A stretch of DNA of 64,000 bases. Source: Puccinia triticina. Its lineage: Eukaryota > Basidiomycota > Pucciniomycetes > Pucciniales > Pucciniaceae. The notes under the pieces were generated by a model. That model searched no databases. It worked only from the letters and a program-made list of their open reading frames with translations, and was not told the origin of the DNA. How positions within the stretch are numbered: the stretch's first letter is position 1; every line of letters starts with the position of its first letter. The stretch lies in contig NC_070567.1 of NCBI RefSeq assembly GCF_026914185.1, forward strand, positions 1,612,001 to 1,676,000, written 5' to 3'. A program made the position numbers and the translations under genes. Positions 1 through 15,549 of this stretch are shown here, piece after piece.

Positions 1-426
1 GGGGGGAGGGCCTCGACGGATATGAAAAGGGAGACAGGGGGCCCGGTCGGGGCCGGAGATACTGTGCTGCGCGGCCGCGGGCCAACAAGACATACACCCA
101 TGGGCGGGTGTGGGCGGGTGTGGCTGTAAATACCCGGGTACCTGCCACATTTCCCTTGGAATCCTAGATATCCGCATCCACATCCGCACCCGTTGGCGGG
201 TACCCGACGGCCCACGCGGGTACCCGCCAGCGGATAGCAGGTACCCGCCCGCCGGTTCGTTTGGCCATCTCTAGCCTCAGGTTCATGGTCAGTTGTTTTT
301 ATAGTTTATTTAAACAATACAAAGATAAACTGATGATTCAGTTATTTTTAATTCCTTAGGAGCTCATACTGGTTTCAACTTCGGAAACATATTTATAGAG
401 GTTCTTGACGCATACAATTTGCAAGG
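1..426. repeat. GC-rich flank with hAT-like subterminal repeats
   Basis: No gene is visible. From about 105 to 265 the sequence is dominated by GGGTACCCG and GGCGGGT-type short repeats in both orientations. Similar motifs return right of the hAT pseudogene at about 1985-2135, so these are probably subterminal repeats of that dead element. Its true termini and target duplication could not be found. Confidence 0.4.
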
Positions 427-1830
427 GTGTTAGTTAGCATCACCGCCGACAATGCCAGCAACAATTTGACACTTGCTGCAAGGGTTGAAGAGCTGATGGA
501 CGGCCAGTTTGTAGCATCCAAGCACCTGCTAGGATGCATGGCACACGTGATCAACCTTGCCGCGAAAGATGGCCTTCAGGCCTTTGGAGCCAAGTTCGAT
601 GAGCCGGAGATGGAGCTGACAATGTATCAGCTAGACCTGAATGAAAGCGCTGGCAAAACAACAATTGATTTTGATCTGAAGTCTGTTATTGGACGCATCC
701 ACGGCCTAACGACTTACGTCCAAGCAACTCCTCAACGTTGTGAACAGTTCAAGTCAACAATGAATCTTTGTGTCTCGCGAACCTGTGATACCAGCAAATA
801 CCAAAAAAAAAAACACTCTTTGCCTTCTAAACCTCAAGCTCCAAATGAAGGAGCTCATCTGGCCCCTGAAAACTTTGACAAAACACTTATTTTAGATGTG
901 AAGACACAATGGAATTCAACCTATCTGATGCTCAATCGAGCTGTTGAACTGAGGGAAGTTTGCAAAATTTTCTGTCATGGCTCTGAGATTTTGAAATACT
1001 TGCTCACACAAGTTGAATGGGAGAAAGTATCCCAGCTGGTGCAGTTCTTGAAACCACTCCATGAAGCGACTGAATTCCTATGTTCTTCGCGATATCCAAC
1101 ACTAAATATGTCTCTGCCAATATATATATTGCTCATGAAACAAATAAAGAAAGTTCAATCAGCCTACAAATCTCAACAGCTTGTGCCCGCTTCTAAGAGT
1201 ATGATTTCAAAACTCACCAAATATATACTAGCTGCTTTGGAGAAGACCGCCCCTCTCTGTGCAATGGTACTTGATCCATGCATCAAGATGATGTATATTG
1301 AGAAGAACTGCAAGTTCATTTGACAAGAGATCAAGCCTGACTTCAATCCACTGTTGGTTCTTTCCGAATTCAAATCCAACGCGCGGTATTTTGATTGTAG
1401 CCAACCCAGATTGAGCAACACAAGCAAACCTCAGCCGCAACCACATCAGATGAGCACTATTATCGCCGACATTTTTGGATCAGCAAATTCTGAAAATTCC
1501 AAAAATAGCCTTGATTTGGAGATATATCAATACCTGAAGGCAAATAATGAACCTGCAAATACAGATGTTCTTGAATACTGGCGCAGCAAGATTTTGGTAT
1601 ATCCCTCTCTTGCAGAAATGGCAAGATGCTATCTTGCCATTCCGGCCACTAGTGCACCTTCTGAGCAAGTATTTTTGCTATCCAAGTCAATTATTGGTCC
1701 TCAGCGCGGCAGTCTTAGTGCTTGTTCATTGGAACATCTCCTTTGTCTCAAAGAGTGGTACCGCTCAATTGGGATGTTGGACCCAATCCCGTATGAAAAT
1801 GTGTCTCAAGATGATTCCGATTATGATTAG
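427..1830 (+). pseudogene. Decayed hAT-family transposase
   Basis: A single frame runs from 427 to 1830, interrupted by one TGA at 1321-1323. The first part reads ITADNASNN and LGCMAHVINLAA, which match the hAT catalytic core and strongly resemble the intact transposase at 23.1-25.2 kb (ITTDNAANN, LGCMAHVINLAAQ). The second part holds the C-terminal dimerisation region (YWRSK, CYLAIPATSAPSEQVF), where an intact element would read SE/CERxFS. The BED zinc finger and N-terminal third are missing; upstream frames are closed or replaced by GC-rich repeat. The first codon in the frame is GTG, so no genuine start remains. A dead, 5'-truncated transposase is the best reading; the short frames on the other strand are shadows. 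Confidence 0.85.
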
Positions 1831-1959
1831 TTTTTATTGTATTTTGTCTCTGTTTTGTCTCTGTTTCCTTCCTACAATCATGTACACAACCAAAACATTC
1901 CTTCTGACCTCCCCTATCTTTATGGAGGTCATCAGACCCTCATAAAGATAGATTCTTGG

Positions 1960-2135
1960 CTGAATTGTGAGTTTTGCCTTGGAAGTGGCTACCCGTTGGG
2001 TATCCACCGACCCAACAAGTCAATTACCCAAGCCAAGAGTTTGGGTATTTCTTGGCAAAATACCCTCCCGCACCCGCCCGACCAGGTCAAATAGTTGGGT
2101 ATACCCAACTAGGCCGCGGTCGGGGCCCAGCCCTA
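1960..2135. repeat. Subterminal-type repeats right of the hAT pseudogene
   Basis: Short motifs GGGTATCC, GGGTAT and CCCGCACCCGCCCG recur here and echo those at 105-265, as expected for the other end of the dead hAT copy. No clear terminal inverted repeat or 8-bp duplication was found. Confidence 0.35.
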
Positions 2136-2139
2136 ACCA

Positions 2140-2460
2140 TTGGTCATTGAAGGGCCCATGTATTTCCCCAATGACCGTTGGTCATTGAAGGGACTATGTA
2201 TGTATTCCCCTTGGTGACCATTGGTCATCAAAGGGACTGTGTATTCTCCCCGATGACCATTGGTCATCAAAGGGACTATGTATTCTCCTCAATGACCATT
2301 GGTCATCAAAGGGACTGTGCACATATTCTCCTCGATGACCATTGGTCATCCAAGGGACCATGTATTACCTTTGATGACCAATGGTCATTGATGGGACTAT
2401 AATGTGTTCCCCAAAAGGGACTCTGTATTCCCTTTGATGACCGTGTACTGGCCATTGTCC
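2140..2460. repeat. Tandem array with palindromic core ATGACCATTGGTCAT
   Basis: About seven copies of a 36-40 bp unit built on the near-palindrome ATGACCA-T-TGGTCAT followed by CAAAGGGACTRTGTATT. Spacing is slightly irregular and the last copies diverge. The frames through it are repeat translations, not genes. A second array with a related palindrome (ATGACCGGTCAT) lies at 35.8-36.2 kb. Confidence 0.8.
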
Positions 2461-3258
2461 AGAGGAGGTAAACACTCGTTGGCCTTGCCAGTATGTACGC
2501 TTGATGGCCGGTATTTACCAGCCATCAAGCTTTTATGTAGGCAAGCTGTATGACACAAGTGGCAGCCAAACACTTGTGTTATGTTGAAAGATGTGAAATT
2601 CAAGAGTGATGTGTATCACATTAGGTAAGTGCGCAACATCACATAACATGATTGCTGCCAAACGGAGCCTAAGCCATTCCAGAAGATATGACATATGGGG
2701 GGACAATACAAAATGCAAAAATACAGTGTATTATATTGGGTGAGCAATACAATACAAATCAAATGTAATAATGTATATGCAATACAAGGGAATACAAAAT
2801 GTATTGCTACATCTTGGATTTGTTGCACTGTGGCCTGTACATCAAGGAGGCAGGCATGAGTAAGTCCAGCCTTGACAGTGTATGCACACAAGGTTGGAAA
2901 ATCCTGCTGGAATTCCCAGTGGAAATTCAGGACCCTGGAAACCCCCAAAGTAGGTGGTTAATGTCAATGTGTGAATTTTTCTGTTCTTTGCAAGATGATG
3001 ACATGAAGTTGGTGCGGATAAGCTTTGAAACCCAAGAGGTTTGGCATCAAACATGGCAGAAATGTATGAAATTTCCACCAAAATTTGGTCCAATCTGCTA
3101 TTACCCGCAGACCCTGGCTTTTCATTGGGGATTTGGGGTTCCACAGGGGGTTTTCTCTCAAGCATACACATGAAAATGTATGAATTGGCCCCAGAAAGGC
3201 CTTTGCCTGGTACCCTCCGATGTATGAATTTAGTCAAAATTCCAGATTTCACATTACC
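2461..3258. other. Intergenic, no gene recognised
   Basis: No convincing coding region. At 2932 the sequence AGGACCCTGGAAACCCCC matches the terminal inverted repeat of the MITE at 8540-8839, so an eroded relative may start here. AT-rich runs containing ATACAAAATG and ATACAATAC lie at 2700-2810. Confidence 0.5.
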
Positions 3259-4008
3259 CACTGGAGGACTTCCTGTCGAGATCTACAGACCCTGCAGAGC
3301 CAGATCTGCAGCCCTTGGGACAGCATTTACCCGCAAAAATTAAGGTTTTCTGGCTGCAGATCTGACTCTGCAGGCAACACTGCAAGAGCTACGCTTCGCT
3401 ACAAAAAGCGGCGCTTTTGCGTAGCGAAGCGGAAACACGCTACTCTGGATTCAGAATAGCGGAAAATCGCTACTTTGAGCGGTAGCGAAGCGCCAGAACC
3501 GCTACTGCAGTTTTGGCCTGCGCGTAACGAAGCGCTTTTTTTTGCCGCTTCGCTACAGTATAGCGCAGCGGAAAAATTGACGCTTTTTGGCGCTTTTTGG
3601 CGCTAATAGCGCTTTTTAGCGGCAAAAGCGTAGCGGGCATCTCTGCCTTTTGGTGGAAAATGCCAGAAATAGTACACAAACATCAATCCTCCATCATTTT
3701 ATGATGTGCAGTATTGATGTTTGAATGGTGCTATGGTAGCGCAGCAAAATCACTACAGTAGCGTTTTTTCCGCTACTATAGCAAGAAGCGTAGCGAATTG
3801 CCGCTACTCTGCGCTAAAAAAAGCGCGCTATTTTCTTTAATTTTTTCCCCTTAAAAAATGTAGTGAATAGCGAAGCGCCAAGTCCGCTACCAAAAGCTTA
3901 GCGAAGCGAGGCTAAAACCGCTACGCTTTTGCTACGCTGCCGCTTTTTGTAGCGTAGCTCTTGCACTGTTGCTGCAGGGTGCTGCAGATTGATGGGAAGT
4001 CCTCCACT
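3259..4008. mobile_element. Inverted-repeat element (large MITE-like), about 750 bp
   Basis: The left end CACTGGAGGACTTCCTGTCG and the right end, read in reverse (AGTGGAGGACTTCCCATC), form terminal inverted repeats that continue with shared CTGCAG-rich sequence. The same TIR type (TGGATGACTTCCCGTCGAGA) bounds the 146-bp element at 47342-47487. There is no transposase frame, so this would be non-autonomous. No convincing target duplication was seen. Confidence 0.55.
3385..3955. repeat. AGCG/CGCT-dense imperfect palindromic tract
   Basis: Nearly 570 bp made of overlapping motifs such as GCGTAGCGAAGCGG, CGCTTCGCTAC and AAAAAGCGCTTTTT. It occupies the interior of the inverted-repeat element. The motifs are not in one register, and both strands look alike, so it would fold extensively. 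No coding potential. Confidence 0.8.
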
Positions 4009-4451
4009 ATAGGGGTCTTCCAGGGTCCTGGACATTCCTGGACTGTTACACAAGCTGAAAGGAAATGAGGACTGTGGGATGTGTAAGCCCAAAGCCAATC
4101 TGGACAAGAATAAATCCATAAAAAAAGAGAAAAAAAAAAAAGAAATGGCCCAAGCTTCTTGGAAAACACAATATTTGGCATGTATAGTTGGGAATTTGTG
4201 CTGAATGAAAGATAGAGCAGTTGTATGTATTCATGCAGACTAATTTAACCAAGTGCCTCCAGTTTAGTTAAGTTAGTGATCATGCATGAGGTTGCGTCGT
4301 GTTGATCAGCGCGTGCTGTTCAATTTTTCTCAACACGTCGCGCTGGGCTATCTCTGTGTTGAACGTGCACACATATTCCAGCGTGTCTCATCCACGGACA
4401 ACACACTTCTTTCCTCGAAGACATCTCCGGACGACCTGCAGCGTCGCCATC

Positions 4452-8257
<3,806 letters not shown>

Positions 8258-8539
8258 GTTTAGCTTTCCTTTCTCTTTCTCTCTTTGTATGATCAGTGAG
8301 GTCGTTCTTGTCGTGGTTCCCTCGGGCAGTTTATTATTTATCCTAAGATCCGATCAACCTTGCACATATAATCCATATCAACATAAATACATAGTGACGT
8401 CTTTTTACTCAGTTTGTATACATCTGTGCTGGTTTTTGGAAGTTGTCTGCCTAGTAAAGAAAAGTTTATCTGAAATGTACAAACAGGATGGTGAAACTTA
8501 CAGGGAATTTGGTTTATGGCCACAAATGAGTCCTTTGAG

Positions 8540-8839
8540 AGGACCCCGGAAACCCCCTAAAAATGTGGGTGATGTAGACATGTTTTGCTTCAAAGGCACC
8601 TTGACTTTGAATCAACAATGGCACAATTGGAGGGACATGTACAGGTATTCATTAGTGGTGTACCTGAAGCAGTGATCCTTGAGAATGGAAAATACTTTAA
8701 GAATGAATACATGTGCAAGATGCACCTTGAGCATGTACATGTACCCATGTTGAAATTGCATTGTTGATTCAAATTCAAGGGGCCTTTTAAGCAAGACATG
8801 TCTACATTACAGACATATTTAGGGGGTTTCCAGGGTCCT
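8540..8839. mobile_element. hAT-type MITE, about 300 bp
   Basis: Terminal inverted repeats AGGACCCCGGAAACCCCCT (left) and its complement at the right end differ at one of 19 positions, and partial complementarity continues inwards (ATGTAGACATGT, TTGAATCAACAATG). Flanks CCTTTGAG (8532-8539) and CCTTTGAA (8840-8847) look like an 8-bp target duplication, typical of hAT. There is no coding capacity. The 280 bp between the MSH2 stop and this element hold nothing recognisable beyond 3' flank. Confidence 0.8.
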
Positions 8840-9004
8840 CCTTTGAAACAAGGGATTCTGCAAGCTGAAGATTAATGATGTAACAATATCATTGAACTTC
8901 ACTGTCAGTTTACTCAATCAACTTAATGCCAAGTTGCCACTCAAAAGAATCTTGCTGCTCAGTAGAGTCAATGGTGAAACTAATACTACAAATGTGTGTA
9001 TTTA

Positions 9005-9183
9005 TGGTGTTCAAAGTTGAAATTTGTGGATGCATAAATGTGTAAATCATAAATTCATACAACTTTGTTTGCAGGGGATCTCATCAATCTACTTAGGTAA
9101 TCTTTGGCTTTCCCAGCCAGCAAAGTTTTATGAATTTATGATTTACACATTTATGCATGCATAATATTCAATTTTGAACACCA
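9005..9183. mobile_element. Stowaway-like MITE, copy 1
   Basis: Ends TGGTGTTCAAAGTTGAA and its inverse TTCAATTTTGAACACCA enclose a nearly palindromic AT-rich body (ATGATTTACACATTTATGCAT on the right is mirrored on the left). The left flank is TA; the right flank is TG, probably a mutated TA. The same TIR type bounds the element at 53465-53621. Confidence 0.75.
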
Positions 9184-9789
9184 TGATTGTGCAGTATTGA
9201 ATCAAAATGCAATTTTTTTTGTGTATCTGTTAGCCAATACATGAAACATTATTTTTGAAAAGAATATTGGACTGGCCAATACAGTTCATTTCACTGTGTA
9301 TGGGGGCAAATACATGTGTATTTTATTTTGACATATTTAGCTTCCAATACCATAGGATATGGTACATACATGTATTGTCAAGGAAATCAACAATGAGCTG
9401 ACTGCTGGACCAAATTCACAAGCAAATTCAACAGACAAAATGTCCCCCAAGCACAGCCTTGGACACCATTACCTGCATAATTTTTTTTATAAATTAAAGG
9501 CAATAACTACCGGCCTTCCACCATCCCCAAATCCATTTTTTCCCCTTTTTTTTTGGCTGGGATCTGGGGGCCACCCATGGGTACATACACAGCGGGGCAA
9601 AGCCAATTTCAGATTGGCATCCTTCAGGGCTTCCCTGTGGCCCTGTCTGGCAGGGACACCCTTGCAATGCTTCTCTAGGGGAACCCCACAGCCGCCCAGG
9701 CATGGCATCCTGGCAACACCTATGAGACGCTATGGGCCCGCAGCTTCACAGAGGCTCCATCAGCACTACAAGAAAAACCCAAGAAACTT
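9184..9789. other. Intergenic, no gene recognised
   Basis: No supported gene. A GC-rich patch at 9540-9740 has open frames on both strands but no recognisable domain. It may include the missing 5' part of the gypsy element that follows; no 5' LTR matching the 14.9-15.3 kb sequence was found. Confidence 0.4.
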
Positions 9790-12700
9790 CTAGCAGTTGA
9801 GATTCAGAAGCTCAAAGGAAGCTTGAGGTGATACTCAAGCCTTTCTCAAAAAAATTCCAACCTTCGGCTTTATTGTCCAACCTTTGAGTCGATAACTCAA
9901 ATCAATCCACGTTGCTTCAAGCTCAAGCAGAGTCGATTGCTCTTTTAACCGCTCAAGCCCGCCAGGACAAATCAGCAATAATATCTTTACAAGCCGAATC
10001 AAAGAACATTAAAAATATTTTTCATGATGAGTTAATGAAGAATCAGTCGGCTTCTCAAGAGGCGATTGCTCACCTTTGAGGATTGGTGGAAGGTTCAAAC
10101 AGCTCCTTGGGAGGAAGATTGGGCAGACTGGAGGTTGTTAATTCGCAGCTTTCGGATAAACCTAGGGTTTTTATTGAACCTCCTCATCAGCCGCATATCT
10201 ACTTTACCGGAGCTCCTCGAGAAACTAATAGTTTTTGTTTCTCCATGCAAAATACTTTTGAGAGAATCGGTGATCAATTTAATACAGAAAAACAGAAAAT
10301 TTTGTGGATTTCCGGTTATTTTCGTTTGGGATCCGGTTGTTTGGATGGCGGCGAGGTTCCTGCCTATACGTGGTGGCGTGGATTGCTTTCGAAAAATGCG
10401 GAGGTTTTACATTTGCCGCCCCTCAAAGCATCTGCGAAAATGGAATATGTCATAGCTGAGCTGCAAGATGTGGATTCCTTTATTGACGTGATCGATCGTA
10501 CTTTCGCTAATCATCATGAACTTGAAGAAGCCAAGTCGGCATTTTATTTGGCTTGTCAGGGAAGCAAGACCATCGAAGAGTTTAACATTCTCTTTAATGC
10601 TCTTCTTCATCCTTTAAAGTTGGATGATCGTTCCAAGTGTAAAGCATACGACAAGGCTATCAACCCGAATCTGGTGAAGCTGGCGCTTATTCGCGGGCCA
10701 TGGAACGATGTCACCGACTTGGACTTTAAACAGCAGATTGCGGTTTTGGTGTCGCGAAATTTGGCGGGCGTCACCAAGATTCTTGATCCCAGATCCCATC
10801 AGAACCGCTCAATCAATCAATTGGCTCAACATCACCCTTCGGCTGCGCAAGCTCATCATTTGGTTCCAAAAACTCCAAACCCTGATGTGATGGACGTCGA
10901 TGAGATCAGCTCGGCGATAAAAGATTCAGGCTTCTCCTATGCGGAATTTCGACAACTTTGCGTGGATCGCAATATCTGTATTCGTTGTGGTGGAGCTTTC
11001 GATGAAGCTCATTATCAGAAGAGAGGTTGTACGTTGGGGACCGACATGAAGATGGACCTGACGGATATGTTGCATTTGTGGAAGGAGTGGGGTGGTGCAG
11101 TTCGCAAGAAAAGGGCTGGGTTTAGACGGGGTGAATCAAAATGGGCTCCCGATAATCAGGCGAGACGATCGACAGGCGCTTTGGCGACAAAATCGCGGCC
11201 CCAACATGATACCAGTGACTCCGACTCTCCGGTTGAACGCCCCGATAAAGGAAAGAAGCGTCAATCTCTTGCGGAGGTCGACGGCTTGCCCTTTAAGAAG
11301 CATGCAGCGCAATCTCATGGGCAATGTGACGATTCTCATGGGCGAGGGGAAGAGCCGTCTTTGTCTGCGGATGCAATTTCTACGGAGGCTGTGGGAGAGA
11401 TGACGGCGGGCGAAATTTTCTTCAACACCTGCATGGCAGAGAAGATGAGCGCCAGTGATAGTAAGCACAGTCATTTTGTCACCAAGTCTATTCGCGCAGA
11501 CAATCGACCCTTCTTTAATGGGAGTTTATTAATAAGTAATAAATGTAAAGCTGACACTTATGTTTTGGTTGACTCCGGTGCATCTGCATCCTTCATTGAC
11601 ATAACGTTTGCTGAAAAGGTTAATTTAGATGTATTCCCGATGGAGGTGGGCCTTCAGTGTAAATCCTTCAATGGGTCAGCGGCGAAGTCGGGTGTAATTA
11701 ACTCTTATGCAAAAGGGAGTATTTTGATTCCCACGAATTGTGGATCTTTTCTTTGTTCTCATGTAACCCTACACTTAACAAAATTAGCTTCAGCAGACAT
11801 TATCTTAGGCAACTCGTGGTTGAAGGATTCGGGCTCATTTGTAGGGGGTTCTAACAGCGATATTGTAATGTATGATAGTGCACAAGAGATTTGTGAAGTG
11901 ACTTGCGATGAATCGAATCTGCTTACCAAAGAGTTTTCTGACGTGTTCGTCACTGAGTCTTTAGCGTGTCTGCCGCCTCATCGGAGTCAGTTTGACTGCC
12001 AGGTGAATCTTAAGGACAGAGCGGTGCCACCCTTCGGGAAAATGTATAATTTGAGTAAATCTGAGCGCGACAAGTTAAAAATTTATGTTGACAAAAATCT
12101 TGCAAAAGGTTTCATTAGGCTGTCTTCCTCATCCGCGGCGGCGCCAATTTTTTATGTGAAGGTGGCGGGTAAGGCGAATCGGCCTTGTGTTGATTATAGG
12201 ATACTAAATAGTATGACTGTTTGGGATTCATATCCGCTTCCGGTTATCTCACATTTACTGAACAATTTGCAGGGAAGCAGATTTCTTTCCAAGATCGACT
12301 TAAAGGCCGCCTTTAATCTTTTGCGAGTCGCGGAGGGGCACAAATGGAAAATGGCATTCCGGACCCCTTGGGGGTTGTACGAGTATCAGGTAATGCCTTT
12401 CGGCTTAGCTAATGCACCCGCGACGTTTCAGCGTTTTATTCAACACGTTTTGCGGGAGTTCCTGGACGTTTGTTGCTTTGTGTACATTGATGATATCTTG
12501 ATCTTTTCGAAAACAAGAAAGCAACATGTGATAGATTTAAGGAACGTCTTGGTAAAACTGCGGGAATACTTGTTGAAGGCATCTTTAAAGAAATGTGAGT
12601 TTTTTTGCTCTATGGTTACCTTTTTGGGGTTTGACATCACGGACAAAGGGCTTAAGATGAATAAGAGCAAGTTGAAATCAATTGAGGATTGGCCTTTGCC

Positions 12701-14880
12701 AATTTCAGTCCGAGGACTTCGGAAATTTTTGGGGTTTACTAACTTTTACAGGCGGTTTATTCCTCGTTTCTCTTTGGTTGCGGGCCCCTTGACTACGCTG
12801 ACGCAGAAAAAATATAGCGATTCTATGCTCCTTAGGTCTGACGAAGCGAAGGCCGCTTTTGCGGCGCTTAAGGAGTTGTTTGTCAATGAACCACTGTTGC
12901 TTTATTTCGATTTCAAGAAGGACAGGATTGTGCACGTGGATAGCTCGGGATATGCGATTGCAGCAGTTTTGAGTCAGCCGGATGCTAAGGGCAATTATTT
13001 GCCGGTCAGTTATTTCTTGCGTAAGTTGTCAGACCGGGAACGGTCTTGGAAAGTTTTCAATTTGGAGTTATTGGCAATTGTCTTGGCTTGCGAGGAATGG
13101 CGCGCATGGTTGATGGGCACAGTAAACCCGGTAATGATGTTCTCTGATCATTCAAATCTTTTGTATTTTAAAACTGCTAAATATTTATCTCCGAAGCAAG
13201 CCCGGTGGGCTTTGTTTTTGGATAACTTTAATATGTTAATCTATCATATAGCAGGTTCGCGGAATCCGGCGGATGCCCCGAGCGGGCGGGATGATTATTA
13301 TGATGGTAAGGCTTTGGTCTGCAATGCTGATCTCATTGCAAAGCGAATGGTGGATTGTGGAGAGATAGTTGGTGATGTTGTCACTTCGCATTTGTCATCC
13401 CATGATTTATTCTTCCAGCGGCCAACGGCTGATTTGTTGAAGTATTTTGCGGATAATTATTTACCTCTTGACAAAGCAGGAAAGGGTGTTTGCTTGGCTG
13501 ACGGAGTGTATTGGTTTCAAGATAGGGTTTTGGTTCCATCATCTTTGCGAACGAGGATTTTAATAATGTACCATGATGCGCCGGCGGCGGGACATCCAGG
13601 AATAGCGAGAACTTTAGCAGGTCTGACACGCACGTTTTCTTGGCCGGGTGTCAGGGCTTCTGTCATCAAGTACGTGAATAGCTGCGATTCGTACCAGCGG
13701 GTGAAAGCTTGGCGGCGGTCTCCGGATGGACAACTTGTTTCCATTGTGGCGGAGCCTAAACCGTGGAGTGTTATTGGTATGGATATGATTGTGAAGCTGC
13801 CCTTATCGGGCGGGTTTGATTCTATTCTTGTTGTTATTGATCTGCTAAGCAAACTGACTCATTTCATCCCTTGCAAGGAAGCTTCTTCTTCCGCGGTTTT
13901 AGCTTTACTTTTTTGAAAGCACATCTTCCGGTTGCATGGTCTACCCGATAAAATTGTTTCTGATAGGGGTAGTACGTTTGTCAGCGACTTTTGGAGGGCG
14001 CTTATGGGATCTTTAAGTATTAGGTCTGCTGTATCAACGGCTTACCACCCGCAGACGGAGCGTATGAATCAGGTTGTAGAGGATTATCTTAGGCATTTTT
14101 GTTCCTATTATCAAGACAATTGGGACAAGTGTTTGGAAATGGCGGAGTTTTCCGTTAACAACACTGATTCGGCAAGTTTGAAGATTTCTCCCTTCTTTTT
14201 CACTTACGGTTTTCACCCGCGCTTTAATACTTTGACGCAAAACACGGGTCGGAAGGGTTTAGATGAATTCTTAACAGATTTACAGGTGACCCAAGAAACG
14301 GCTATGGATTGTTTGCGGCAGGCGCGCATAAAACAAGCGGAATATTACAACAAGGGAAAGCGGCAATCGCCGGTATATCAAGAGGGCGACAAGGTCTTGC
14401 TTCTTCAAAAATTCATTCAGTCTCGGAGGATGAACTCTAAGTTGGATTACCGTTACATTGGTCCTTTTAAGGTAAAGAAAATGGTAGGTACAAATGCAGT
14501 AGAATTGGATTTGGCGGCGGATTACCCAAAATTGCACCCGGTTTTTAATGTTTCTTTGCTGACACGTTATGTTAGCCCTACTGCGGTCGCAGGACGGAAC
14601 TCGTTGTTGGGGATAAAGTAAAAGTACTATAGTGATAATCAAGTTGTGGATTGAACCAAAATCAGGGCGGTGTTGGATGAGAGGAGTGTGAAAAAGGGTA
14701 AGCTTGACTATTTGATCTCCTGGGTAAATTCTACGCCGGGTGAAGACACGTGGGTGTTGCAGAATCACATTCCAGTCACGGCTAATAAATTTATAGAAAG
14801 CTTTTGACAAATGGCGGAAGTTCGGGATAAAAAGACTAAAAGAAAGGTGGCGCAGAAGAGCGGACAGAACATTCCGGTGT
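9790..14880 (+). mobile_element. Degenerate chromodomain Ty3/gypsy retrotransposon
   Basis: Carries gag, protease, reverse transcriptase, RNase H, integrase and a C-terminal chromodomain in one frame with several stops. No paired LTRs could be identified, so the element is either truncated or its LTRs have diverged. The sequence after the coding part (14.88-15.48 kb) could hold a 3' LTR but lacks a visible partner. Confidence 0.85.
9797..14807 (+). pseudogene. Ty3/gypsy Gag-Pol polyprotein, interrupted
   Basis: One frame (codons at positions divisible by 3) can be followed from a Q/A-rich Gag start near 9797 to the chromodomain ending at 14807. Stops are at about 9800-9895 (TGAs), 10077-10079 (TGA), 13914-13916 (TGA), 14619-14621 (TAA) and 14652-14654 (TGA). 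The longest open part, 10083-13916, has a cysteine cluster CIRCGGAFDEAHYQKRGC, protease VLVDSGAS (near 11565), reverse transcriptase FVYIDDILIFS (near 12480), RNase H (HVDSSGYAIAAVL) and the integrase HHCC zinc finger. The second cysteine of its CxxC is tyrosine (CDSYQ), so this finger is broken. The integrase core continues at 13932 (LPDKIVSDRGSTF, TAYHPQTE), and the chromodomain (YLISWVNSTPGEDTW) follows the last stops. Inactive. Confidence 0.9.
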
Positions 14881-15549
14881 AGTAGCCTGGTCTTATTTTG
14901 TAACGACTTGATTTGATGATCCTATGAACTTTATTGATCTGAGGTCATGCACTACTAACTTTCCGTTAGGAACAATCGACGATCGCAATTCTGTGTCGTC
15001 ATTGTTGACTAATTCACGTGTGTTGTTAATCATGACGTATCTCTTAGTTTTGCTTTGTTTTGACGTCATCGGGAATTTCCCCAAGAAGTTTGATTTATCA
15101 GTTTACCTTTGTATTTGTTTCGCTTCTTCTTCTTTCCTCTTTTTCCCATCGAGATATTCTTTGTCATTATATTACAAATTCTACTTATCATCTTCAATCC
15201 GAGTAAACATTGTTTCTCGCGAAAAGCTTATAAAAACAAAGTTATCATAATCATTGTGAACCAATCTAATCTATTACTCAAGCAATCGGCGAAGTATCCT
15301 CTTGGATAAGTTTCATAGCCATTATAGCGAACTGAGTAGTAGGGTAGACCTCACACATGGGCCCGCTGGCGACCCCAGTGGGTCAGTGAGGTGAGCATGG
15401 ACAGCTTGCGCTATACACTCAGGTTGGCCTCAGTGGATTATACATCAGATGAAAGAGAATAAAACCATTCGAGACAAAAGAGAAAAGATATTCTGGGGGA
15501 TGATTTCAAAAACTAGCCAAATACTGGGCACCAATAATAAATCAGATCA
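14808..15549. other. 3' flank of gypsy element, possible LTR remnant
   Basis: AT-rich to 15310, then a stretch GCCCGCTGGCGACCCCAGTG near 15360. No genes. A 3' LTR would be expected here, but without a partner copy it cannot be delimited. Confidence 0.4.

Noticed and set aside
2178..2402. Small protein with repeated MTIGHQRDCVFS
   Set aside because: It is simply the palindromic tandem array read in one frame.
10066..10455. Separate 129-aa frame at the start of the gypsy gag
   Set aside because: Gag reading continues in the other frame from about 9797 apart from stops; this one has no match.
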